Origin: an uncultured Coriobacteriaceae bacterium
Lineage (GTDB): Bacteria > Actinomycetota > Coriobacteriia > Coriobacteriales > UMGS124
Reading direction: 5' to 3'
Assembly: GCA_900539345.1 (NCBI GenBank)
Contig: UQBS01000044.1
Span: forward strand, 1-25,975
Length of the DNA stretch: 25,975 bases
A program made the position numbers and the translations under genes. Positions 15,342-22,819 of the stretch are shown here, piece after piece (the stretch's first letter is position 1; each line of letters opens with the position of its first letter). Under the pieces are notes generated by a model. The model had not been told where the DNA came from and searched no databases. It saw only the letters and a list, made by a program, of their open reading frames with translations.

Positions 15342-18300
15342 TCACTCCTCGTCGTCGGCGCCGCCAAGCTCCTCAAGCAAGCTCAGCGCGCACTCAAGCA
15401 CAGACTCGTCCTTGCGCAGGGGATAGTTGACCTTGCCGGTCTTGGCAAAGACCTGCGCGCCCTTCTTGCGCCACGCGTCGAAAACCGGTTTGGGCACCTC
15501 GGCACCGGCCAACGTGAGCTTGCCGACCGCAGTACCCACCGACGTGATGCCGAGCCTGTCGGCGCGAATCCTGATGCGAGCGCGCGTGAACAGGTTTCGA
15601 GCCGCCTCGGGAAGCTCGCCATAGCTCTCCACGCACTGCTTTTCCAGCGCGTCCACCCCCTCCAGGTCGGTGAGGGCAGCAAGCTTGCGATACATGAGGA
15701 CGCGCTTGTCCACCTCGGGCAGGTACTCCTCGCTGAAGTAGTAATCCACCGGCAGGTTGATAGTCACGCTCGTGGCCGCCTCGTCGGCAGGCTCCTCGCC
15801 ACGCGCCTGCGCCACAGCCTCGCCGAGCATCTGCGTGTACAGGTCGAAGCCCACGCTCGACAGGTTGCCGTGCTGTTCGGCACCCATGAGCGAGCCGGCA
15901 CCGCGAATCTCCAGGTCGCGCATGGCGATGCGCATGCCGCTTCCCAGGTCGGTGAACTCCCCGATTGCCAGAAGCCTGTCGGTGGCCTCGGGGGTCAGCG
16001 GGACATCGGGCGGGAACATGAAGTAGGCGTAGGCCTGCTGCCTACCACGTCCCACACGACCCTTGAGCTGATAGAGCTGCGCCAGGCCCAGGCGCTGGGA
16101 GTCCTCGATGATGAGTGTGTTGGTATGGGGGTTGTCAATGCCGCTCTCGATGATGGTCGTGGCCACGAGCACGTCAACCTCGCCGGTCACGAACTTCTGC
16201 ATGACGTTTTCGACCTCGTTGGGGGTCATCTTGCCATGCGCCACACCCACGCGAGCCTCGGGCGCCACGCTCAGCACGCGCTGCACGGCCTCGTCGATGG
16301 TTTTCACGCGGTTCGACACGTAGTAGACCTGCCCGCCACGAGCAAGTTCCAGGCGCACGGCCGAACTCACGACATCCTCGTCCCACTCGCCCACATGTAC
16401 CTTCACGGGGATACGCCCGGCAGGCGCCGTCTTGATGAGCGACATGTCGCGCACGCCGCTCATGGCCATCTGCATCGTGCGGGGGATGGGCGTTGCCGAA
16501 AGGGTCAGCACGTCAACCTGCTCGCGTAGGTTCTTGAGGTGCTCCTTGTGCTGCACGCCAAAGCGCTGCTCCTCATCGACGATGACAAGCCCCAGGTCGC
16601 GTGGGTTGACGTCGCTCGAAAGGAGTCGATGGGTACCCACAAGCACCTGCACCGTGCCTGCGGCGAACCCCTCGAGGGCCTTTTTCTGCTGCTTGGGGGT
16701 GCGGAAGCGGCTGAGCACCTCCACTTCCACGTCGAAATCGGCAAAACGCTCGAAGAACGTCTGGTAGTGCTGCTGGGCCAGAATCGTCGTGGGACACAGC
16801 ACCATGACCTGCTTGCCATCCTGCGTGGCCTTGAAGGCAGCACGCAGCGCAACCTCGGTCTTGCCAAAGCCCACGTCTCCGCACAGCAGCCGGTCCATGG
16901 GCTTAGGGGCCTCCATGTCGGCCTTGATGTCTTGGATGGCAGCCGCCTGGTCGGCCGTTATCTCGTAGGGGAAGCATTCCTCCATCTGACGTTGCCAGGC
17001 CGTGTCAGGCGAGAAGGCAAAGCCACGCGCGGCAGCGCGGCGCGTGTACAGGTCGACGAGGTCAAAGGCCAGCGCCTTGGCCGCTTTGCGCGCCTTGGTG
17101 GTCGCGCGGGTCCAGTCAGCCGAGTTGAGCCTTGTGAGGCGCGGGGCATCGGAGTCGGGACCCACGTAGCGCGTCAGGCGGTCGACCTGCTCGAACGGCA
17201 CAAACAGCTTGTCGGCACCGGCATATTCAAGCTGGAAGTAATCACGCTCTTTGCCTGCAACCTCCTTGCGCACGATAGCCGTAAAGTGCGCGATGCCGTG
17301 TGTGGCATGCACCACGTAGTCGCCCGGTTTGAAGGGAAACGTGATGTCGGTCACATCGATGTTCTTGCGGCGTCCGTGCTTGGCCATGCGGCTCTGCAGG
17401 TCGGCGGAGCTGATGACGGCCAAGCGCGCGTCGGGGATGACGACTCCGGCAGGTATGGGGGCATCCGTCACCGTGATGGGGCCGCGCGGGAGCGGCTCGT
17501 GGGAGACGCGCGCCCACTCGGGAATGCATGCGCCCCTGTTTTCGGTTGAGGTGGCAAGCGACTCGACGATGGGAATGTGCTCGTCGGTGAGCGTGATCTT
17601 CATCGCACGGCGCGCCTCGCTGTCGGGAATGGCGAAGACCGTGGCGTAGCCCATATGGCGCAGCGAGTCGAGCCTGCGCACAAGGCGGGCCCCTCCGGCA
17701 ACGTCGGGCTGCTGCACGCGCAGCTCAGAGGTCGCACCGCCTCCCGCGCGCATGATGGAAACGAGCGTCAGGCGCTGCTGTGAGCCGAAGTCCATCTGGG
17801 CAGGCTTGAGATAGAGCCCCTCCAGCGACACTTTGGCGTTGCGGGCCAACACGCTGACCTCGTCGTAATAGCGCGTCGCATCATCGAAGAGAGAGCGGGG
17901 CTCGGCAAGCACCATGAGCACCTCGGGCGCCACATGCGCAAGAGGCCCGGTCGTAGACGCATAAAGGCTCGGCAGATAGCGGTCCGCCTCGTGGAAGACG
18001 ATGCCTTGAGAGAACATCTCCATATGGCGGGCAAGCTCGTCATCGTCTTGACTTGCCTGGTACAGCTTGCGGCGGCAGCGCTCGATGGCTTTGGGAGAAA
18101 GCGCGAGCTCGCGCGCCGGGTACATCTCGACGTCCGTCACCTGGCCGATAGTCTGCCCCGTGGAGGGAACGAGCGTGCGTATGGCGTCGATCTCGTCGCC
18201 GAAGAACTCGAGGCGGACCGGACCCGTGGACTGGGCCGGCCAGACGTCAACGAGATCGCCATGCACATGAAACGTACCCGGTCCATCCACCGCGCCCTGC

Positions 18301-18791
18301 GAGGTATAGCCAAGGAACAGCAGTTTCTCGGGCACTGTGGCAAAATCGATTTCCTGGCCTATCTCAAAGGAAATCGGCATGAAGTAGTCGCTGCCCACAG
18401 GAGGCACGCACCTCAACAGCGCCCGCGCAGAGGCAACCGCCAAGCATGGCTCCCCCGCCTTCAGGCGCGCAAGGGCACGGCAGCGCGCACCCACCACCGC
18501 ATCGTCGCTCGGTTTGTCTGACCAGGGCAAATCGCAACGCAAAGGAATGTGTTCGACCTGGTCAAGCCCCACGTAAGAAGCCAATGCCTGCGCCATGCGC
18601 TGGGCCGCATCCTCGCCGGCGACAACGACCACGCAAGGGCGCGGGTTGCGTGCATAGAGCGCCGCGATGGCAAGGGGCCTGGCCGACTGGGCGATTCCAA
18701 GCGTGGCATCTTGCGCCGTTGCAAGATTGCGCTCGATATCTCGAAACTCCGCCGCGCTGGCAAGTTGATCGGCAATCCTGTGAATGAGCAC
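15342..18791 (-). CDS. mfd: Transcription-repair coupling factor Mfd
   Basis: Mfd removes RNA polymerase stalled at lesions and recruits UvrA. I chose the GTG at 18791 because AAGGAG lies 6 nt upstream, giving 1149 residues; the frame stays open upstream to 18896 without a ribosome binding site. Order of parts: UvrB-like N-terminal modules (with LEFFGDEIDAIR), the RNA-polymerase-interacting CarD-like domain near residue 485 (FKPGDYVVHATHGIAHF), and an SF2 translocase with Walker A GDVGFGKTE near 637. The DEEQ box near 738 (IVDEEQRFG), SATPIPRT, and motif VI QLKGRVGRGRQ near 914 follow. The C-terminal domain contains SEEYLPEVDKRVLMYRKLA. All helicase motifs are intact. It stands alone between the symporter gene and dnaE. 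Confidence 0.96.
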   Translation of the reverse strand: MLIHRIADQLASAAEFRDIERNLATAQDATLGIAQSARPLAIAALYARNPRPCVVVVAGEDAAQRMAQALASYVGLDQVEHIPLRCDLPWSDKPSDDAVVGARCRALARLKAGEPCLAVASARALLRCVPPVGSDYFMPISFEIGQEIDFATVPEKLLFLGYTSQGAVDGPGTFHVHGDLVDVWPAQSTGPVRLEFFGDEIDAIRTLVPSTGQTIGQVTDVEMYPARELALSPKAIERCRRKLYQASQDDDELARHMEMFSQGIVFHEADRYLPSLYASTTGPLAHVAPEVLMVLAEPRSLFDDATRYYDEVSVLARNAKVSLEGLYLKPAQMDFGSQQRLTLVSIMRAGGGATSELRVQQPDVAGGARLVRRLDSLRHMGYATVFAIPDSEARRAMKITLTDEHIPIVESLATSTENRGACIPEWARVSHEPLPRGPITVTDAPIPAGVVIPDARLAVISSADLQSRMAKHGRRKNIDVTDITFPFKPGDYVVHATHGIAHFTAIVRKEVAGKERDYFQLEYAGADKLFVPFEQVDRLTRYVGPDSDAPRLTRLNSADWTRATTKARKAAKALAFDLVDLYTRRAAARGFAFSPDTAWQRQMEECFPYEITADQAAAIQDIKADMEAPKPMDRLLCGDVGFGKTEVALRAAFKATQDGKQVMVLCPTTILAQQHYQTFFERFADFDVEVEVLSRFRTPKQQKKALEGFAAGTVQVLVGTHRLLSSDVNPRDLGLVIVDEEQRFGVQHKEHLKNLREQVDVLTLSATPIPRTMQMAMSGVRDMSLIKTAPAGRIPVKVHVGEWDEDVVSSAVRLELARGGQVYYVSNRVKTIDEAVQRVLSVAPEARVGVAHGKMTPNEVENVMQKFVTGEVDVLVATTIIESGIDNPHTNTLIIEDSQRLGLAQLYQLKGRVGRGRQQAYAYFMFPPDVPLTPEATDRLLAIGEFTDLGSGMRIAMRDLEIRGAGSLMGAEQHGNLSSVGFDLYTQMLGEAVAQARGEEPADEAATSVTINLPVDYYFSEEYLPEVDKRVLMYRKLAALTDLEGVDALEKQCVESYGELPEAARNLFTRARIRIRADRLGITSVGTAVGKLTLAGAEVPKPVFDAWRKKGAQVFAKTGKVNYPLRKDESVLECALSLLEELGGADDEE

Positions 18792-18903
18792 TGGGGACTC
18801 CTTGTGAGTATCGCAATACCTGATGGGCTGCGCCGTTAAGAGACTCGGGTGCAGGCGTCGCACCGCTCTCAAAACGCCTTCCACACCAGATGTCACCCGT
18901 ATA

Positions 18904-18953
18904 CAAACGCGGGACCCGGCCCCGAGGTGAGGTCAGGCCCCGCGTTTGAGTTT
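18904..18953 (+). terminator. Hairpin with plus-strand T-tail between mfd and symporter gene
   Basis: CAAACGCGGG (18904-18913) and CCCGCGTTTG (18939-18948) are a perfect 10-bp inverted repeat with a 25-nt GC-rich loop. The T-rich tail (AGTTT) is on the plus strand, opposite to all genes here. On the minus strand it lies between the symporter stop and the mfd start. It may act bidirectionally, stop antisense transcription, or be part of the mfd leader. Confidence 0.4.
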
Positions 18954-18978
18954 ACTACGGGAGTCCCATTGTGCGAGC

Positions 18979-18994
18979 AACAACCGAAGTTGTT
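18979..18994 (-). terminator. UUCG-tetraloop hairpin at the symporter stop codon
   Basis: On the minus strand AACAAC-TTCG-GTTGTT forms a 6-bp stem closed by C(UUCG)G, an unusually stable tetraloop. It starts within the TAA stop of the symporter gene and has no U-tract. It may protect the 3' end or assist termination together with the larger hairpin 31 nt further on. Confidence 0.35.
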
Positions 18995-20459
18995 ATTTGT
19001 CATTCATCGAGGGCACTTCTTCAGGGTAGACGTCCTCCAGATGCCCATCGTACACGTAGTGCTTGGTTTCCTTGGCCACAATCCCTCCCAGGACCAGCAC
19101 CGCGATGCAGTTGGGAACCGCCATCAGGCCGTTGGTGATGTCGGAGATGTTCCAGACGAGGTCGCCGCCGCCGATGCATCCCCAGAACACGAAGACCAGG
19201 AAGACGATCGAATACGGCAGAATGCCCTTCTTGCCGAAGAGGTACATAATTGCGCGGTTACCGTACTGGCTCCAGCCAAGAATCGTGGAATAGGTGAAGC
19301 AGAGAAGGCCAACCACCAGCACGAACGGGCCGAACACGGGAATCGACTCGAAGCAGGCTGTCGCAAGCGCCGCGCCACCGCTGAAGATGTTCGTGCTGCC
19401 GCCGGCAATGGTGTTGTTGAACGTAGCGGCAAGCTCGGGGTTGGCCAGCAGCGACGTCACGAGCATGAGGCCGGTGATGAGGCAGATGACAACCGTGTCC
19501 CAAAATGTACCGCTCATAGACACGAGAGCCTGACGGGCGGGGTTGCGAGTCACTGCGCTCGAAGCAACAAGCGGGGCGGAGCCCAGGCCGCTCTCGTTGG
19601 AGAAAAGACCACGCTTGAAGCCGAACTGGAGAGCCAGCATGACAGTCGATCCCACCGCGCCACCAAAAGCCGCCTGCGGCGTGAACGCGCACACGAGGAT
19701 GGTGGAAATCGCCTCGCCCAGGTACTGGCCGTTAATGCCAATGATTACCAGGCAGCACACAACATAGAACAGGGCCATGATAGGAACGAGCTTCTCGCAG
19801 ACGCGGGAGACGCTCTTAAGGCCACCAAGGATGACAAAGGCGACAAGCACCGTCACGACCAGGCCAATGACCCATGTGGGGATGCTCTCACCGTCGAAGA
19901 GCGACGTTGCCGTGATGGCGCCGGCAAGCGAGTTTGACTGCACCGAGGCACCGATGCCAAAGGAGGCAATGGCCGTAAACAGCGCAAAGAGGACGGCGAG
20001 GAGCTTGCCCAAGCCCTTGTTCTTGAAACCGCGCTCGAGGGCGTACATGGCGCCGCCGATCATCTTGCCGTTCTCATCCTTCACGCGCCACTTCACACCG
20101 ATGTAGGTCTCCGCGTACTTGGTGGCGATGCCGAAGATACCCGTGATCCACATCCAGAAGATGGCACCCGGACCGCCGGAGAGGAGACCCGTCGCCACAC
20201 CCACGATGTTGCCGGTGCCGATAGTCGCAGCAAGCGCCGTGGTCAGGGCGCCGAACTGGCTGATGTCGCCTTCAGCGCTGCTGGGGTCGTCTTTACTCAC
20301 CGACAGCTTGATGGCCGTGCCAATCTTGCGTTGGATGAAACGCGTGCGCACGGTCGTGTAAATGTGAGTGCCCAGCAACAGCACGATGAGGGGCCATCCC
20401 CAAACAAATGCGTCAACTGCGCTGACTCCAGCTGAAAACGCCTCAATGAAAGCGTCCAT
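18993..20459 (-). CDS. Sodium:alanine (AGCS family) symporter
   Basis: A 488-residue integral membrane protein of the alanine/glycine:cation symporter family. It imports small neutral amino acids, typically alanine or glycine, with Na+. Family signatures are clear: ATIGTGNIVGVAT with GGPGAIFWMW, then ATKYAETYIGVKWR in the N-terminal half. Further on, FKRGLFSNESGLGSAPL forms the second conserved block. About 11 hydrophobic helices can be counted, as expected. The ATG at 20459 has AGGAGG 5 nt upstream. It is flanked by non-coding stretches of 112 nt upstream and about 200 nt downstream, so it is probably monocistronic. Exact substrate cannot be read from sequence. Confidence 0.93.
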   Translation of the reverse strand: MDAFIEAFSAGVSAVDAFVWGWPLIVLLLGTHIYTTVRTRFIQRKIGTAIKLSVSKDDPSSAEGDISQFGALTTALAATIGTGNIVGVATGLLSGGPGAIFWMWITGIFGIATKYAETYIGVKWRVKDENGKMIGGAMYALERGFKNKGLGKLLAVLFALFTAIASFGIGASVQSNSLAGAITATSLFDGESIPTWVIGLVVTVLVAFVILGGLKSVSRVCEKLVPIMALFYVVCCLVIIGINGQYLGEAISTILVCAFTPQAAFGGAVGSTVMLALQFGFKRGLFSNESGLGSAPLVASSAVTRNPARQALVSMSGTFWDTVVICLITGLMLVTSLLANPELAATFNNTIAGGSTNIFSGGAALATACFESIPVFGPFVLVVGLLCFTYSTILGWSQYGNRAIMYLFGKKGILPYSIVFLVFVFWGCIGGGDLVWNISDITNGLMAVPNCIAVLVLGGIVAKETKHYVYDGHLEDVYPEEVPSMNDK

Positions 20460-20509
20460 GTTGGCCTCCTGGACTCCATGAAGCGGCCTGCCCGCTCCGT
20501 TGGACCCTG

Positions 20510-20515
20510 ATTATG
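20510..20515 (-). promoter_or_regulatory. Candidate -10 box of the symporter gene
   Basis: On the minus strand CATAAT (5 of 6 consensus bases) lies 50 nt upstream of the symporter ATG, in the 112-nt gap after the membrane-protein gene. No convincing -35 is visible at 16-18 nt. It is the best promoter-like element in this gap. Confidence 0.35.
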
Positions 20516-20552
20516 CAACCCTGAACGTTTCTTGTTGTTTCCTATGCATTAA

Positions 20553-20566
20553 GCCTGTTGGCAGGC
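20553..20566 (-). terminator. Small hairpin after the hydrogenase block
   Basis: GCCTG and CAGGC form a 5-bp stem with a 4-nt loop, followed on the minus strand by TTAATG. It begins 5 nt beyond the stop of the membrane-protein gene. It is the only hairpin that could end the hydrogenase transcript, but it is short and lacks a U-run. Confidence 0.25.
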
Positions 20567-20571
20567 GCCAC

Positions 20572-21150
20572 TCATCCAGCAAAAACACCCGGTCGCACGG
20601 CAATGTTGTAGTACGTTGCAAACACGATGAAGACCACGGCCACGGCAATCATTGCCCAGGTCCAGCGCTTTTCGCCCTTGAGGTACTCATCCACTGTCTT
20701 GGCATGCGACACGCGCAGGTATCCCGCCATGTTTGCGCCACGCGCATAGACAATCAGAAACGCCAGCATGCACGCCAGGCAAGCGACAGCGAGCAGGATG
20801 TACAAACCGCCTGCATGCACCGCCGTGTAGACGATGTTATCGAGGAAGATCAAGATGGGATACATCAAGATGAGGTACCACTGGCCATGACCCGGCCCCC
20901 AAAGCGCCGGCATGAAGAATGCGCCCCAGTTCATCTTAGGCAAATGCGGCAGCGGCTCTGATTCCCTGAGCAGCAAGGCCACGGCTACGCGGTCCTTTGT
21001 GTGCCCGCAGTCTCGCGGGTTGAGCTTGTCATCCAGCTCGACGAAGTCCTTGCAGTCGCGGCACAGACCCGCATAGCGCATGCCCTCAGGCGCAGACGGA
21101 ACCTGTTCTTCCTCATCCATTGCAAAGGCTTCCATTTCGGTTTTCCCCAT
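20572..21150 (-). CDS. Unrecognised zinc-ribbon, three-helix membrane protein in the hydrogenase cluster
   Basis: I do not recognise this 192-residue protein as a named family. The N-terminus (1-25) is acidic. C30-x2-C33 and C48-x-H50 (CRDC, RDCGH) look like a small zinc-binding knuckle pair. Residues 73-90 (MNWGAFFMPALWGPGHGQ) resemble the NWGAF...WG..H phrase seen at the start of membrane domains in several small bacterial membrane proteins. Hydrophobic segments follow at about 92-108, 115-135 and 165-184. There is no signal peptide. ATG at 21150 is 3 nt after the stop of the maturation protease gene, so the two are co-transcribed. This suggests, but does not show, a role in assembling or anchoring the hydrogenase. 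Confidence 0.7.
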   Translation of the reverse strand: MGKTEMEAFAMDEEEQVPSAPEGMRYAGLCRDCKDFVELDDKLNPRDCGHTKDRVAVALLLRESEPLPHLPKMNWGAFFMPALWGPGHGQWYLILMYPILIFLDNIVYTAVHAGGLYILLAVACLACMLAFLIVYARGANMAGYLRVSHAKTVDEYLKGEKRWTWAMIAVAVVFIVFATYYNIAVRPGVFAG

Positions 21151-21153
21151 CGA

Positions 21154-21969
21154 TTACCTCTTCTTTCTACAGGCGTCCACAACGTCACGCACGAATGCAT
21201 CGCAGTCAAGGTCATTCGCCTCGCTCGACACCCTCACGAGCCAACCAGAGTCCCCCGCAACAGCAGTGGTCTCGATTCGCTTGCCTTGATCGTTTCGAGC
21301 CGCAAGACACGCAAGGTCGCAATCCTCCTCTGCGACAAGCACCATCTCGTTCGACTTGCCATCAACGGGGGAAACCGCAAAGCCCGCATCCATAAGCCCG
21401 TGCGCCAGATATCCCGTCATCACGCTCGCATCAGGGGTGCCGTGCACCCGCGGAAGCACAACGGATGCCGTTCCCTGCTCGAGCAGATCTTCCACCCCGA
21501 TGCCAAGTTCCTCGCGCAGATACTTCACTGCCGTTCGAGCAAGCAGAGGAACGGCTGCTGCGACCTTCGGAGTCAGCGCCCTGACAAACTCCGAGGGGCT
21601 CATGTTCTCCACCTGAATGCCAAAGCAATGCCCCGTGCAGGAGATTCCCAAGAAGCTCGCAGATCCAAGCACATCGGCAAAGCGCACATCATGCAGTGAG
21701 GCCATGCCCGCAGGCGTGGGAGCCACATCCGTTGGCTCAAAGGAGAATATCTCGCCAGGTGTTGCCCCTGGTACCTCAACAGCGTCAAGCACAAGGGCGA
21801 AGTCCGCCTCACGCAAGTCAGAGATGATGGCCATGCCCATGCAAGCACGGTCGATAACCATGACATTGTCGGGGAACCTGTAGCGTGACAACAAATAACG
21901 TGCCACGGCAGGTCCGACACCATCATCCAAAAGAAGCTCGTTTCCTATGCAAATGAGCGAAACCCTCAC
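21154..21969 (-). CDS. hyaD: Hydrogenase maturation endopeptidase (HyaD/HybD family) with C-terminal extension
   Basis: This nickel-dependent protease clips the C-terminal peptide from the hydrogenase large subunit once the NiFe site is loaded. I chose the GTG at 21969, with AAAGGGGG 9 nt upstream; the start gives 271 residues. The nickel-sensing residues then fall at D16 (LDDGVGP), D62 (LVLDAVE) and H93 (SLHDVR), matching HybD positions E16, D62 and H93. The GCSGHG-like loop is SCTGHCFGI (110-118). The standard protease ends near residue 160. Here about 105 further residues follow, ending in a lysine/arginine-rich tail, with no similarity I recognise. It follows hyaC after a terminator and precedes the zinc-ribbon membrane gene. 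It could also act on other hydrogenases. Confidence 0.88.
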   Translation of the reverse strand: MRVSLICIGNELLLDDGVGPAVARYLLSRYRFPDNVMVIDRACMGMAIISDLREADFALVLDAVEVPGATPGEIFSFEPTDVAPTPAGMASLHDVRFADVLGSASFLGISCTGHCFGIQVENMSPSEFVRALTPKVAAAVPLLARTAVKYLREELGIGVEDLLEQGTASVVLPRVHGTPDASVMTGYLAHGLMDAGFAVSPVDGKSNEMVLVAEEDCDLACLAARNDQGKRIETTAVAGDSGWLVRVSSEANDLDCDAFVRDVVDACRKKR

Positions 21970-22011
21970 GCCTGGAGGCCCCCTTTGTCCAATCAAAAAT
22001 GCACGTCGAAT

Positions 22012-22047
22012 AAAAAAGGGGCCTGCGGGTAAGCCCGCAAGCCCCTT
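22012..22047 (-). terminator. Strong intrinsic terminator after hyaC
   Basis: On the minus strand a 14-position stem with one mismatch (arms 22034-22047 and 22016-22029) and a 4-nt loop (CTTA) runs into six T residues. It lies 27 nt beyond the hyaC stop and 42 nt before the maturation protease start. It probably makes the structural subunits more abundant than the two downstream proteins by partial read-through. Confidence 0.85.
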
Positions 22048-22074
22048 AAAGAGCGCGTATGCCTTAGAGGCAAA

Positions 22075-22818
22075 CTAGCACTTGATGCCGGCCTTGTCCA
22101 GGTCGTCGGTACGAGGAGCCGCACCGTAGCTGGGGCCATGGCCCATGCCGTCGTAACCCACCACGTTGCGAATCTCGGGGTCGTACACCAGGCCAGCGTG
22201 CTCCTTGCGGAACAGGATCAGCTTGGTGGGAGAGACGCCCTCGATGTTGGCAAGGTAGAGGTGGAAGCACATGATGTACATGATGATGAACATCGTGATG
22301 TAGTGGATGATGCGGATGTTCATCACGCCGATGCCCTCGGTCAGGACCAGGGAGATGGCCCAGTTGCTCGTGGGAATCCAAAGAGCGAAGCCCGTCCAAG
22401 CCATGAGGAGGATCAGCGGCAGGAACAGCAGATAGAAGATCTTCTGCAGAACGCCGAGCTTAGCGCCGAGGCAGTGCCCCTTGTTCATGAACAGGTAGTA
22501 CTTGACCGTCTCGAGAAGCATGTGACGGTTGTTGCGCTGGGGCAGCCACGTCTTGAAGTCACGCACGACGGCACGGGTGCCACCGGAAGGAGCGGACTTG
22601 ATGAAGAACGACAGGACAACACGCATGATGAGGTTAATCGTGATGACGATACCGCAGAACACGTGAATACCACGACACATGCTCATCGCAAGGGGAAAGA
22701 ACGGGTAGTGGATATAGAAACCCGTAAAGATCAACGTGAACATGCAGATCAGGTTCACCCAGTGAGTGATGACGAAAGGCAGCGGGTGGGCTTCCTTATA
22801 GTGTGCAAGATGCGCCAT
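22075..22818 (-). CDS. hyaC: [NiFe] hydrogenase cytochrome b subunit
   Basis: The 247-residue membrane di-haem cytochrome b takes electrons from the small subunit and passes them to quinone. Four histidines sit in hydrophobic helices at the expected spacing: H19 (VITHWVN), H52 (CRGIHVFCG), H172 (IRIIHYIT) and H186 (MCFHLYL), enough for two b haems. Hydrophobic helices lie at about 16-36, 50-72, 126-147 and 168-192. The loop after the second helix is basic and the C-terminal 40 residues are polar and end in KC. It begins 1 nt after the hyaB stop, with its ribosome binding site inside hyaB, so it is translationally linked to the large subunit. It is followed by a strong terminator. Confidence 0.95.
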   Translation of the reverse strand: MAHLAHYKEAHPLPFVITHWVNLICMFTLIFTGFYIHYPFFPLAMSMCRGIHVFCGIVITINLIMRVVLSFFIKSAPSGGTRAVVRDFKTWLPQRNNRHMLLETVKYYLFMNKGHCLGAKLGVLQKIFYLLFLPLILLMAWTGFALWIPTSNWAISLVLTEGIGVMNIRIIHYITMFIIMYIMCFHLYLANIEGVSPTKLILFRKEHAGLVYDPEIRNVVGYDGMGHGPSYGAAPRTDDLDKAGIKC

Positions 22819-22819
22819 G

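Noticed and set aside
18792..18896. N-terminal extension of Mfd
   Set aside because: No ribosome binding site and no family similarity; the GTG at 18791 is preceded by AAGGAG at good spacing.
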